Shown piece by piece: positions 33,682-43,347 of a stretch of 64,000 bases of DNA; the first letter of the stretch is position 1; each line of letters begins with the position of its first letter. Source of the DNA: Cylindrobasidium torrendii FP15055 ss-10 (Eukaryota > Basidiomycota > Agaricomycetes > Agaricales > Physalacriaceae); NCBI GenBank assembly GCA_000934385.1, contig KN880538.1, positions 1 to 64,000 of the forward strand, read 5' to 3'. The position numbers were made by a program, and so were the translations under genes. Under the pieces are notes generated by a model, which saw nothing but the letters and a program-made list of their open reading frames with translations, ran no database searches and was not told the DNA's origin.

Positions 33682-35292
33682 TCACAACCTGTCAGCCCAA
33701 GCTCTATCCCAATCAGTCAACAGACTGTCATCTGCTCCGCGAAAATGCCCGTATTCCACCTCCAACCCCGCGGAGAAGAGGAAATCTAAGCAGGACGCAC
33801 GGAACTTGACAACGAAGGGGACACTTTGAGAATTCACTGTCACTCGCCTGAGCACCGAAGTCTCCCACTGCTCAGCAAGAGTTGCATCGCAAAGAGAAAT
33901 GAGTGCTTTTGCAGATGTCTCCACAAACGAGTCGATATCGATGCTATCATGGTCTTCTTGTGCATCTTCGAAATGAGGGGAAATCTCAAGGTGCTTGAGA
34001 TACGGGAGAGACCCAGGAGATGACTCCGTGCGGGTAAGGGAGCGAATGATTTCTTTAGCAGAGGCCTGATTCAGAGATCGTCCGTCGGAAGTGATGGTTA
34101 ACATGGAAAGCGTTGGCGCTACAAGGGGAAGCAGCTCTGTGCGTGTATGCTCCTCCTCGAGGATCGTCGTGGCTAGGATGCGCAAATCCGTGAGACGGCA
34201 CTTCGATCGATGTATAAAGGCCGTCACATCGTAGGCCCATGTACTGGCAGGGTAACTACTGTCGAATCGATAGTCCTCCAAAGTGAGACATTTGAGGGAG
34301 GGTAGCGTCAGGTATCTGAGGATGGTACCAGTAGCCCAAAGATACGTGAGGGTGTTGTGATAAATAATCGGCAGAGGTACAAGGCTGCAATCCTCGTACG
34401 AGAGGAGCAATTCTTGGAGGTTGGGAAACGAGAGGGCGTACTCCAGCATGCTCATGTCGTCTTCAATCTCAGTGCACATATGAGTTAGGGATGGAGGGTA
34501 CCATGCACAGGACCGCTCCTCTGCGAATTCGAGCATCGCGCGTTTGAGGCATGGGGCATTTCTGAACCAGCTTCGCTCTTGACCAGATGGTTCGCCAGGG
34601 TCGGCCTTCTTGCTCAGTGCCCATATGTAGGCCTCCTCGAGCATTGGAAACTTGAGGGGCATGAAATGCGTAAGAATGTCGTCGATCGGGGTCCGACTGC
34701 AATGAATACGTAGACGCTGCCATCGATGCATGGTGGAGGACAACATCTTCCAAAAGGCATCGCTCGAGCTGTCTGCGAGCGCCTTGTCTCTATCTTCGTG
34801 TTCCCAAATGGTGATCCAAAGTGGATGTTGTGCAGAAAGCGACAAGTACAATTTGAGCGGCTGTGTCAGGGGCCTGGTGTCCGGCGAAATGACCAGATTC
34901 GTCCACAGCGTCGGCGTTCCTTCGAGGATGTATTTCCACGACCAGCAAACGCGCATGAGTACCCAGCGCACATTATTGCCGAGAGAGGCAAAATCATCGT
35001 GGTCCAGGGGTATGCAGTACTGGAATACCGCGACAAGAAGCTCTTGGGGAAGCCTGTGAATTGGTGGTTTAACTCCCCGGCAAAGGGCCAGCGTCCTCGT
35101 CGAAACCGTGAGCGTGCGGTGAAGGTTGTTCAGGATGGCCTCGAAGACCGGAATTTGACGTTCGAGCGTATCAATTCCATCTTCTAGTGCGGGGATACAT
35201 ATTTTCATCTGAGCGGCATTGTTGTCGGACATTGAAGGACTCGTCAGCTCTTCCCTAAGTATGCGGAGCAAACGAGCGTCGGATGTGTTCAT
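33682..35292 (-). CDS. F-box/LRR family protein, array copy 1
   Basis: Start taken at 35292 ('MNTSDARLLRILREEL') because the other copies begin the same way. The frame stays open upstream to an ATG at 35427, but that extension is the shared leader read in frame. 536 residues. Coiled coil at about 25-75 ('PALEDGIDTLERQIPVFEA'), F-box-like domain from 'IHRLPQELLVAVFQYC' to 'EGTPTLWTNLVIS', then LRR-like repeats ('PLKFPMLEEAYIW', 'FPNLQELLL', 'LPSLKCLTLEDY') and the ending 'SLTRTESSPGSLPYLKHLE', 'EQWETSVLRRVTV'. Closest to the 35649 copy by these stretches. Predicted SCF adaptor. Confidence 0.85.
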   Translation of the reverse strand: MNTSDARLLRILREELTSPSMSDNNAAQMKICIPALEDGIDTLERQIPVFEAILNNLHRTLTVSTRTLALCRGVKPPIHRLPQELLVAVFQYCIPLDHDDFASLGNNVRWVLMRVCWSWKYILEGTPTLWTNLVISPDTRPLTQPLKLYLSLSAQHPLWITIWEHEDRDKALADSSSDAFWKMLSSTMHRWQRLRIHCSRTPIDDILTHFMPLKFPMLEEAYIWALSKKADPGEPSGQERSWFRNAPCLKRAMLEFAEERSCAWYPPSLTHMCTEIEDDMSMLEYALSFPNLQELLLSYEDCSLVPLPIIYHNTLTYLWATGTILRYLTLPSLKCLTLEDYRFDSSYPASTWAYDVTAFIHRSKCRLTDLRILATTILEEEHTRTELLPLVAPTLSMLTITSDGRSLNQASAKEIIRSLTRTESSPGSLPYLKHLEISPHFEDAQEDHDSIDIDSFVETSAKALISLCDATLAEQWETSVLRRVTVNSQSVPFVVKFRASCLDFLFSAGLEVEYGHFRGADDSLLTDWDRAWADRL

Positions 35293-35384
35293 GTCTTTGC
35301 AACTTTTAGATATACCACAAGTAGGTCGAAAATGAGAATATACCAGCGAAGAGCAAGCGCAGGGCAGCTGGCAACAACAAGTGA

Positions 35385-35404
35385 GATCGTGGTGGTTTGA
35401 AATC
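35385..35404 (-). promoter_or_regulatory. Conserved F-box family leader block
   Basis: GATTTCAAACCACCACGATC on the minus strand, 93 nt before the start at 35292; two differences from the block at 2559-2578. Confidence 0.6.
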
Positions 35405-35648
35405 AATTCGGAGAAGCCTCGTGGCATACATGCAAACGGCGCATATTTGGCTCTTGGGATACATAGGCACTGCGGGAACGCACTGAATTTGTGAGGTTGT
35501 TATATACATTCTTTTGCAGTGCATAATAATGGAGGCATGTAGTCAATCATTCAAACGAAGTACATATGTAGTATTAGGATGTAGGATCAACTTCGTTGGA
35601 TGGTCTAGAGGGTCGGAACTCTACAAGCATACCAATTACCTATGAATA

Positions 35649-37241
35649 TCATCTCCTGGTTTCATCATACCAAGTTGTATGCCAATCTGTTAACGACTGA
35701 TCGGGGTAGCGCACCCATTCTACCTCCATACCCTGGCACAATAGGAGATCCAAACAGGACGTACGCATCTTCGAAACGAGAGGGTTGTTTCCCCAGTCAA
35801 CCGACACCTTTCTGAGCAGCGGAGCGTGCCACTGCTCGGCAAGTTTTTCATTGCGCCGAGATATGAGCGTTGTAGCAAACGCATCAACGAGCGCGTCGAG
35901 GGTATCACGATCTTGGGGATCTCGAGAGCAGAAAGAAACCTTGAGGTGCTCTAGATATGGGAGAGATCCAGGAGATGATAGTGTGCGGGTAAGTGAGCGA
36001 ATGATTTCTATGGCAGAGGGATGAGAGTGCCTGTCGGAAGTGAAGTTTAACATGACAAGCGTTGGCCCTACGAGGGGGAGCAGCTCCGTGTATGTGGCCT
36101 TCTCTTGGAGTAATGTCGGGGCCAGGATGTGAAAGTATTCGAGGCGGCATTTTGATCGGCGTATGAAGGTCGTCACACCATCGGCCCATGCACTGGGCGG
36201 ATAACCGTGTGTGGTATGATAGGGTCGAGAGTCGTCTATAACGAGGGACTTGAGGGAAGGCAGAGTTAGATATCGAAGGGTGGTGCCAGAAGTACAAAGA
36301 TGCGTAAGAGCATGGTGTTGCAAACTCGGCAGAGGGTTGGTGTAATCCTCGTACTTGAAGATTAATTCTCGGAGGTTCGGGAACGAAAGTGCGTACTCCA
36401 GCATGCTTCCGTTTTCTTCAAGCTCAGAGCACATATGTGTTAGGGACGGAGGATACCACGCATAGGACCGTTGCACTGCGAACTCGAGCATTGCACGTTT
36501 GAGGCGCGGCGCATTCTTGAACCAGCTTCGCCCCATACCAGATGGTTCACGAGGATCAGCCCGCTCGGTCACTACCCATATGTAGACCTCCTCGAGCATT
36601 GGAAAATTGAGGGGCATGAGATACATGATAATGTCATCGACCGGGGTCGAAACGCAGTATATGCGTAGACGCTGCCATCGATGCATAGTTGAGGACAAAA
36701 CCTGCCAAAAGGCAGCACCCAAGCGGCTGTCTTCGAAAACGGGTTTGTCCTCGCGATCGCGAATGGTAACCCAAAGTGGGTGTCGGCCGGAAAGCGACAG
36801 ATATTTCTTGAGCGGTTGTGTCAATGGCCTGGTTTCCGGCGAAATGACCAGGTTCGTCCACAGGGTTGGCGCCCCTTCGAGGACACTTTTCCACGACCGA
36901 CAGACGCGCAAAAGTATCCACCGCACGCTTTCACCGAGACAGGCAAGATTGGTGTGATCCTGGGGTATGCAGTGTTGGAATACCGCGACGAGGAGTTCTT
37001 GGGGAAGCCGGTGGATTGGTGCTATAACTGCACGGCGGAGGGCCAGCGTACTCTTGGAAACCGTGAGCGTGCGCTGTAGGTTGTTCACGACGGCCGCGAA
37101 GACCAGAATCTGGCGTTCAAGCGAATCGATCTCCTCCTCTAGTGCGAGGACGCAGGACTTCATTTGCGCGGCATCGCCGTCGGGTAAAGGAGGAAGCTCT
37201 TTCCTAAGTATTCGGAGCAAACAAGCGTCGGATGTGTCCAT
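35649..37241 (-). CDS. F-box/LRR family protein, array copy 2
   Basis: 530 residues starting 'MDTSDACLLRILRKELPPLP'. Coiled coil 'LALEEEIDSLERQILVFAA', F-box-like domain 'IHRLPQELLVAVFQHC' to 'EGAPTLWTNLVIS', then LRR-like strands ('PLNFPMLEEVYIW', 'FPNLRELIF', 'LPSLKSLVIDD'). Ends 'LTRTLSSPGSLPYLEHLK', 'EQWHAPLLRKVSV', and 'DWHTTWYDETRR', a C-terminal end almost identical to that of the 37650 copy. The head-to-tail spacing to its neighbours is about 2.0 kb. Intact; predicted SCF adaptor. Confidence 0.86.
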   Translation of the reverse strand: MDTSDACLLRILRKELPPLPDGDAAQMKSCVLALEEEIDSLERQILVFAAVVNNLQRTLTVSKSTLALRRAVIAPIHRLPQELLVAVFQHCIPQDHTNLACLGESVRWILLRVCRSWKSVLEGAPTLWTNLVISPETRPLTQPLKKYLSLSGRHPLWVTIRDREDKPVFEDSRLGAAFWQVLSSTMHRWQRLRIYCVSTPVDDIIMYLMPLNFPMLEEVYIWVVTERADPREPSGMGRSWFKNAPRLKRAMLEFAVQRSYAWYPPSLTHMCSELEENGSMLEYALSFPNLRELIFKYEDYTNPLPSLQHHALTHLCTSGTTLRYLTLPSLKSLVIDDSRPYHTTHGYPPSAWADGVTTFIRRSKCRLEYFHILAPTLLQEKATYTELLPLVGPTLVMLNFTSDRHSHPSAIEIIRSLTRTLSSPGSLPYLEHLKVSFCSRDPQDRDTLDALVDAFATTLISRRNEKLAEQWHAPLLRKVSVDWGNNPLVSKMRTSCLDLLLCQGMEVEWVRYPDQSLTDWHTTWYDETRR

Positions 37242-37330
37242 ATCTAAAGAACTTTTAGATACACGAGAAATCCAGCGAGAACAAGACTATACCAGTGCTG
37301 AGCATCCGCAGAACAGTCAATAACGATTGG

Positions 37331-37350
37331 GATCGTGGTGGTTTGAGATC
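37331..37350 (-). promoter_or_regulatory. Conserved F-box family leader block
   Basis: GATCTCAAACCACCACGATC on the minus strand, 90 nt before the start at 37241; one difference from 2559-2578. Confidence 0.6.
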
Positions 37351-37649
37351 AACCTTGAGCTTGAGCTTGAGTAGCGGCTAGCCTCAAGGCACGCGTGCGA
37401 TCATAGCTAATCACTCTTAAGTAACAGCGCGCGCCTTCGAATATGCGGCTTGCAATTTTCAAGCTTCTGGGATGGGCTTAGCGGGGGCATATCCAAGCCG
37501 TGAAAATGGTCTTCTGTAGCGCGCGTAGGCAGACGCTCAACTATCGAAGTTGAGAGGCTTTATTTGATCAAGACGTACACTCAGTGACTCAATCTCGCTG
37601 GATGGTGTGCAAATAGTCAAAACTCTACAAATATCCTGATTACACAATA

Positions 37650-39317
37650 TCATCTCCTGGTTCTATCATACCAAGTCGTATGCCACTCATACGTCCGAAC
37701 GCCTGTCCAAGGTTCGCGCGCATATCCGACTTCCAGACCGCGGGAGGAGAGGGAATCTAAGCAGGCCGCACGAAGCCTGGCGATGAGTGTGTCGTTCTTG
37801 CAAATGACCGATACCTGCTTCAACAACGGAGCATGCCACTTCTCGGCGAGATCATCATCACGAAGAGAAATGAGTGTTGTAGTGAATGCGTCCACGAATG
37901 AATCGAAGTCAATGGGGTCTCGGTCGATGTAATATTCGTGTATGGAAAACTTCAAGTACTCGAGACATGGGAGAGACCCGGCAGATGACTCTGTGCGAGT
38001 AATAGAGTGGATGATTTCTTGGGTGTTGGGGGAGGATGAAGGATCAAGCCCAAACACAACGAGAGTTGGTGCTAGGAGAGCAAACAGCTTTTTGAACGAG
38101 TAATTCCCCCGGGAAGTGCAAGCATCTTCTAAGATGTGCAAGTCTGTGAGGCGGCACTCCGATCGATGTATCAAGGCCGTCACATTGTCCACCCAGGATA
38201 TATCTTGGTTTTCTTGTCCGTCGTAGGGAACAACGGCGAGGCATTCAAGGGCGGGAAGAGTCAGGTAGCTGAGGGTGGCGACGCAGCAAAGTAGATTCTT
38301 GAGGTTGGCGTGATACACAGGCTTTAAACCCGGCAGATTCGGTCCATTGTAACATTCGTACTCGAAGATCAGTTCTTGCAGATCTGGAAATGAAAATACA
38401 GATTCTAGCATGTCCCCATCTCCCTGATCGGTAGAGAGATGAGTAAGAGTTGAAGGGTACCATGCACAGGACCAATCATCATAGGGCATAACCGTCGCAC
38501 GTTTAAGGCGCGGCGCATCTCTGAACCAGCTCCACTCTTGCCCAGTTGGATTATGATCATTACGAAAATCCCCAGACCCAGTTTGTGACCTAAGGAAGAC
38601 CTCCTCGAGGAGCCAAAGCCTGGAGGGCACAGAGGGTACGAGATGCATAATCATATCCTTGACCGAAGTAGAGACGCAATTGATGCGCAGACATTGCCAT
38701 CGATGCGAAGTCAAAGACAATGCTTCCCAAAAGGTAGCGCACCAGTTGTCCCGGAATTTGGGCTTTTCTGGTTTGCCACGGTCAAGAAAAGTGTTCAACC
38801 TGTGCTCGAAAATAGTGACCGAAAGTGGGCGCTCGGCCGAAAGCGACAAGAATAATTTGAGCGGCTGGGTCAATGGCCTGGTGTCCGGAGAAATAACCAG
38901 GTTTGTCCACAAGGTTGGTGTTCCTTCGAGGACGTATTTCCACGACCGACAGACGCGCGAAAGTACCCAGTGGAAGTTGTTACCGAGACACACGGGACTG
39001 AAGTCGTCCTCGAGACTGCATTCATCCTCGGGAATGCAGTACTGGAATATCGTGATGAGAAGTTCTTGGGGGAGCCTGAAGATCGGTGCTATAACTGCAC
39101 GACAAAGGGCCAACGTCGTCTTCAAATCCGCTAGCGTGCGCTGAAGGTTCTTCAAGATGGCCTCGAAGACCTCGAAGGCCGGAACCTGCCGTTCGAGCGA
39201 GTCGATTTCCTCCTCGAGTGCGAGGATGCAGGACTTCACCTGCGCGACAGTGTCGTCGGTCAAAGGAGGCAGCTCTTTCCTAAGTATTTGGAGCAGATAA
39301 GCGTCGGACTTGATCAT
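37650..39317 (-). CDS. F-box/LRR family protein, array copy 3
   Basis: Start at 39317 ('MIKSDAYLLQILRKELPPLT'); the frame is open further upstream to 39518, but only through the leader. 555 residues, the longest copy, with insertions inside the F-box ('PEDECSLEDDFSPVCLG') and after the first LRR-like strands ('EHRLNTFLDRGKPEKPKF'). Same domain order: coiled coil, F-box-like domain ('IFRLPQELLITIFQYC'), LRR-like solenoid, terminal 'TRTESSAGSLPCLEYLK'. It shares most leader sequence with the relic at 4361-4643. Intact; predicted SCF adaptor. Confidence 0.85.
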   Translation of the reverse strand: MIKSDAYLLQILRKELPPLTDDTVAQVKSCILALEEEIDSLERQVPAFEVFEAILKNLQRTLADLKTTLALCRAVIAPIFRLPQELLITIFQYCIPEDECSLEDDFSPVCLGNNFHWVLSRVCRSWKYVLEGTPTLWTNLVISPDTRPLTQPLKLFLSLSAERPLSVTIFEHRLNTFLDRGKPEKPKFRDNWCATFWEALSLTSHRWQCLRINCVSTSVKDMIMHLVPSVPSRLWLLEEVFLRSQTGSGDFRNDHNPTGQEWSWFRDAPRLKRATVMPYDDWSCAWYPSTLTHLSTDQGDGDMLESVFSFPDLQELIFEYECYNGPNLPGLKPVYHANLKNLLCCVATLSYLTLPALECLAVVPYDGQENQDISWVDNVTALIHRSECRLTDLHILEDACTSRGNYSFKKLFALLAPTLVVFGLDPSSSPNTQEIIHSITRTESSAGSLPCLEYLKFSIHEYYIDRDPIDFDSFVDAFTTTLISLRDDDLAEKWHAPLLKQVSVICKNDTLIARLRAACLDSLSSRGLEVGYAREPWTGVRTYEWHTTWYDRTRR

Positions 39318-39417
39318 ATCTTGAGATTTATGAGGTCTCTCGCAGTGAAAGAAAGAATGAGACTCTACCGATGGTGAACAACTGCAGAGTGGCAGTGGGG
39401 AAACAGTCGATGTCGTG

Positions 39418-39437
39418 CTGATCAGTGGTTTAAGGTC
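39418..39437 (-). promoter_or_regulatory. Degenerate F-box family leader block
   Basis: GACCTTAAACCACTGATCAG on the minus strand, about 101 nt before the start at 39317. Only the AAACCAC core and its surroundings match the other copies. Confidence 0.4.
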
Positions 39438-39611
39438 AACCCTGAGAGACCCTGAGAAACCTCGTGACCTGCTCGTGACATACACGCGAACACGGATAGA
39501 TTCAAGATACAAAAACACATAGCATCAGGACATAGGCTCAATCTCCCTAGATAGTCTCGACAGAAGTGTATGCTAGTCAAAAATGTACTACATGTATCTG
39601 TACATTACACG

Positions 39612-41216
39612 CTATGGTGTCCCGTCTCGATCAGGCCAAGCTCTATGCCAATCCTCTAACGGACATTCATCCCCACTCGAGTGCACATGCGTTACCTCCA
39701 GACCCTGGGAGAGGAGGGAATCCAGGCAAGCCACACGCAATTTGACAACGAGAGGGTCATTTCGAGAGTCGAGTGACACTTGCCTGAGCACCGAAGCATG
39801 CCACTGCTCGGCCAGTTCCACATCGCGAAGCGAAATGAGTGTTGCTGTAAATGTCTCCACAAAGGAGTCGATGTTATCATGGTCGCGATGCTCATTTGCG
39901 TATTGAGGCAAAACCTCAAGGCGCTTGAGATATGGCAATGATCCGGGAGAGGACTCTGTGCGAGCAAGAGAGCGGATGATTTCTTCGGCGTCGGAGTATT
40001 CAGAGGTAGCAAGGTCCAACGTGACAAGCGTCGGCGCTACAAGAGGTAGTACCTCTGTGTACATACGCTGCTCGTGGAGGATAACTCGGTTGACAATGCG
40101 CAAGTCTGTGAGACTGCACCCCGACCGACGTATAAAGGCTGCCAAGATGTCCGCCCATGACACGTCGCTGTTATATTCCTCTTCACTTTCTTCGTCGTAG
40201 TCGTCTATGACAAGCCATTTGAGAGATGGAAGAGTCAGATATTGGAGGGTGATCCCAGATGCGCGAAGGGACGTGAGGGCGTTGTGATAGATAGGTCCGA
40301 GCCTAGGACGTGTCGCAGCGTACGCATCCCGCAGAAGAAACAATGTTTGGAGGTTTGGGAATGAACTCGAAAGTGCGTACTTCAGCATATTTCCATACTC
40401 TTGTTGGGCGGACATATGAGTTAGGTATGAAGGATACCGTGCAACAGGGCATGCCTCTGCGAAGGTGAGCATTACACGTTTGAGGCATGGCGCTTTTCTA
40501 AGGAAGCTCCACCATTCGGCAAGGGGCTCGTTGGGATCAACATCAATGGTGGCCGCCTCTATGTAGAACTCCTCAAGCGCTGGGAACCGAGGGGGCATGA
40601 GACGCAGGATAATATCATCCACCGGAGTCGAAACACAATAAATGCGTAGACGCTGCCATCGATGCATAGTGGAGGTCAACACCTTCCAAAAGGTGGACGA
40701 CAAATCATCCTCGAAATTGAGTCCGTTGTCGCGCTCGACAATGGTGACCCAAAGGGGGTGTTGGGCGGAAAGCGACAGATATCGTTTGAGCGGCCGCGTC
40801 ATCGGGCAGAGGTCTGGTGAAAGGATTAAATTTGTCCAAAGGGTCGGGGTTCCTTCGAGAACAGATCTCCATGACCGGCAGACACGCAAAAGTATCCAGC
40901 GCACGTCATCACCGAGAGATGCTCGATTGTCGTTATCCGGGGGTATGCAGTGCTGGAATATCACAACCAGGAGCTCGTTGGGTAGCCTGTGAATCGGCGA
41001 CAGGACTGCACAGCGAAGGGCCAACGACCTCTTCGAAGCCGCTATCGCGCGCTGAAGGTTGTTCAGGATGGCCTCGAAGACCGGAATTTGACGCTCGAGC
41101 GTGTCGATCTCATCTTCTAGTTCATGGATAGCCGATTTTAGCTGCGGGGTATAGTCGTCCGTTAACGCTAGTTCTTTCCTGTGTAGTTGGAGCACATAAG
41201 AATCGGATTTGACCAT
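39612..41216 (-). CDS. F-box/LRR family protein, array copy 4
   Basis: Start at 41216 ('MVKSDSYVLQLHRKELALTD'). 534 residues. The N terminus is closest to the plus-strand copy at 2591 ('SDVLQLHRKELPLTD'), and both share the short leader. Coiled coil 'HELEDEIDTLERQIPVFEA', F-box-like domain 'IHRLPNELLVVIFQHC', LRR-like strands including 'PPRFPALEEFYIE' and 'FPNLQTLFL', ending 'LARTESSPGSLPYLKRLE', 'EQWHASVLRQVSL'. Intact; predicted SCF adaptor. Confidence 0.85.
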   Translation of the reverse strand: MVKSDSYVLQLHRKELALTDDYTPQLKSAIHELEDEIDTLERQIPVFEAILNNLQRAIAASKRSLALRCAVLSPIHRLPNELLVVIFQHCIPPDNDNRASLGDDVRWILLRVCRSWRSVLEGTPTLWTNLILSPDLCPMTRPLKRYLSLSAQHPLWVTIVERDNGLNFEDDLSSTFWKVLTSTMHRWQRLRIYCVSTPVDDIILRLMPPRFPALEEFYIEAATIDVDPNEPLAEWWSFLRKAPCLKRVMLTFAEACPVARYPSYLTHMSAQQEYGNMLKYALSSSFPNLQTLFLLRDAYAATRPRLGPIYHNALTSLRASGITLQYLTLPSLKWLVIDDYDEESEEEYNSDVSWADILAAFIRRSGCSLTDLRIVNRVILHEQRMYTEVLPLVAPTLVTLDLATSEYSDAEEIIRSLARTESSPGSLPYLKRLEVLPQYANEHRDHDNIDSFVETFTATLISLRDVELAEQWHASVLRQVSLDSRNDPLVVKLRVACLDSLLSQGLEVTHVHSSGDECPLEDWHRAWPDRDGTP

Positions 41217-41229
41217 CCTGGGCAATGGG

Positions 41230-41249
41230 GATCGTGGTGGTTTGGGATC
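41230..41249 (-). promoter_or_regulatory. Conserved F-box family leader block
   Basis: GATCCCAAACCACCACGATC on the minus strand, identical to 2559-2578, and only 14 nt before the start at 41216. TGCCACGAGGGTTCGAAGGT precedes it. Confidence 0.65.
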
Positions 41250-41814
41250 AACCTTCGAACCCTCGTGGCACCCATGCGATATTTGAATGGCCAGCTCACG
41301 TGTTTTCGATGACTAACACAAATGCGATCGAAGCCTCTACTCCTTGTCTACTTCATCGTCACAATAGAGAATCGCCAACAAGTAATGGAGCCATCACCAT
41401 GTGCATTTAAATCTACAAGTTGTCTTCCAAGCGAGACCTTACGGGCTGCTTCGCGGACAAGCTTTAGCCTAATGCTAACGGTGTTCGACACTACAGAAAT
41501 AAAATCTACCTTCTACGGTGGAGATAGTGCTAGTAGGCATGAGTTGCTCCTCTGCTTGTCGAGCGATGTTTGACGACCGAATCTGATGAGATAACTTCAC
41601 AAACAACCATTACGTTTAGGTTTTTTATTCTTCTCAGGATCATTTCCTGCCTCAACCTCTTATTCGTAACAGAATTAGCGTTGCAACGAGCAGCTAAAGA
41701 AAAAAGCAGTGGGACATAGGCTCGAATCCAATCTCGTTGGATGATTTGAAAGAGCGCGCAAAGAAAGGAATGCACATACAATACGAATCGAAACGCTGTG
41801 CATAGGCTATATAT
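41250..41814. other. Intergenic region within the F-box array
   Basis: About 560 bp, the longest spacer in the array. The part next to 41814 resembles the 3' flank of copy 4 (ATCCAACGAGATTG, AGCCTATGTCC), showing that 3' flanks were duplicated with the genes. No gene seen. Confidence 0.5.
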
Positions 41815-43251
41815 TCAAGTACAATTCATCGGCTGTCGTCTATCAGCCCAACATGTATGCCAATCGACCAACGCTAAATCTGAATAACCTAACGGACAGT
41901 ATGGCGCATATACAACCTCCAGACCGCGAGAAGAGAGGGATTCCAAACAAGAACTACGCATCTTAACCACGAAAGGGTCATTCCGGTGGTCAAATGACAC
42001 CCGCTCGAGCAACGAAGCGTGCCACTGCTCGGCAAGGTTCCTATCGCAAAGCGAAGTGAGCGCTGTTGCGAACACGTTCACAAATGCGTCGGCGCTGTTG
42101 GAGTTCTTCATATCTAGAGAGTTTGGGGAAAGCTCGAGGTGCTTGAGATTTGGGAGAGAGCCGGGAGACGACTCTGTGCGAGTGATAGATTGGATAATGT
42201 GTTCGACGTCGCAGTCTCTGAAGGGAGATTGACCTGGAGCAAGGCTCAACCCTACAAGTGTAGGGGCTACAAGAGGAAGCAGCTCTGAGCACACGCGCAC
42301 ATTCCAAACGATAAATTTGGCCAGGATGCGCAAGTACGTGAGATGGCATTTTGATCGATGTATGAAGGCCGTCAAATAGCTGGCCCACGAACCGGCAGTG
42401 CGGTCGAGTTTCGAATGGGGGTTTCCGTAATCGTCCACGGTGAGGCTTGTTAGAGCAGGAAGTGTGAGGAATTGGAGGGTGAGGCCAGAGGCGTGCAGAG
42501 AGGTGAGGGCGTTGTGATAGATGGTAGGTTCAGACCCCGGTGACATGGGCCGAGAATAAATGTCGCGGTGAAAGCTCAATTCCAGGAGATTTGGAAAGGA
42601 AAATGCATATTCCAATGTCTCTGCGTTGAACTGTGTGCTTGACCTGTGAGTCAGGGTCGGAGGATGGCATGAATATGACCAGTCTTCTCCAACGTCAAGG
42701 ACACGTTGGAGGCATGGCGCATCCCTGAACCAGCTCTGCTCTTGACCAGATTGTTCGCTAGGGTCAACGAACCCTATCCATGTCTCTATGTATACTTCTT
42801 CGAGCACCGGAAAATCGAGGGGCGTAAGATGTATGGTGATGTCGTTGATCGGAGTAGAAACGTTATGAATGCGTAGACGCTGCCATCGATGCGTACTGGA
42901 GGACAATAATTCCCAGAAGGTAGCGCACCAGTTGTCCTGGAAAGCATCTCCGTCTACGTGCTCGCATAGGGTGATCCAAAGTGGATTTTGGGCAGACAGA
43001 GACAGATACTTCTTGAGTGGCTGTGTCATTGTTCTGGTGTCCGCCGAAATGATCAGATTCGTCCACATCGTCGGCGTTCCTTCGAGGACGTATTTCCACA
43101 GCCGACAGACGCGCAGGAGTATCCAGCGTACGTTGTCGCCGAGGCACGCAAAATTGGCATTATCTGGGGGTATGCAGTGCTCGAATATCGGGATGAGGAC
43201 TTCTGGGGGTAGCCTGTGAATCGGCGCGCTAGGACAGTCGGAGTCGCTCAT
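41815..43251 (-). CDS. F-box/LRR family protein, array copy 5, lacking the coiled coil
   Basis: 478 residues starting 'MSDSDCPSAPIHRLPPEVLI': the family N terminus is reduced to a few codons and runs directly into the F-box-like domain ('IHRLPPEVLIPIFEHCIPPD' to 'EGTPTMWTNLIIS'). The rest is intact: LRR-like strands ('PLDFPVLEEVYIE', 'FPNLLELSF', 'LPALTSLTVDDY') and the ending 'ITRTESSPGSLPNLKHLE', 'EQWHASLLERVSF', 'DWHTCWADRRQ'. Either an internal deletion of about 60 codons or an ancestral short form. It is the outermost and most diverged member of the array. Confidence 0.83.
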   Translation of the reverse strand: MSDSDCPSAPIHRLPPEVLIPIFEHCIPPDNANFACLGDNVRWILLRVCRLWKYVLEGTPTMWTNLIISADTRTMTQPLKKYLSLSAQNPLWITLCEHVDGDAFQDNWCATFWELLSSSTHRWQRLRIHNVSTPINDITIHLTPLDFPVLEEVYIETWIGFVDPSEQSGQEQSWFRDAPCLQRVLDVGEDWSYSCHPPTLTHRSSTQFNAETLEYAFSFPNLLELSFHRDIYSRPMSPGSEPTIYHNALTSLHASGLTLQFLTLPALTSLTVDDYGNPHSKLDRTAGSWASYLTAFIHRSKCHLTYLRILAKFIVWNVRVCSELLPLVAPTLVGLSLAPGQSPFRDCDVEHIIQSITRTESSPGSLPNLKHLELSPNSLDMKNSNSADAFVNVFATALTSLCDRNLAEQWHASLLERVSFDHRNDPFVVKMRSSCLESLSSRGLEVVYAPYCPLGYSDLALVDWHTCWADRRQPMNCT

Positions 43252-43327
43252 TTATGGGTCTGGAGGCGGTGAGTGCTGAACGGCGAACATAGGATATTAA
43301 TCCAGTACCAAAGCAAGTAGCGATTAG

Positions 43328-43347
43328 GATCGTGATGGTTTGGGATC
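43328..43347 (-). promoter_or_regulatory. Conserved F-box family leader block
   Basis: GATCCCAAACCATCACGATC on the minus strand, 77 nt before the start at 43251; one difference from 2559-2578. Confidence 0.6.

Noticed and set aside
34726..35187. Plus-strand frames opposite the F-box genes (repeated in each paralog)
   Set aside because: They recur only because the paralogs are similar; composition is not protein-like.
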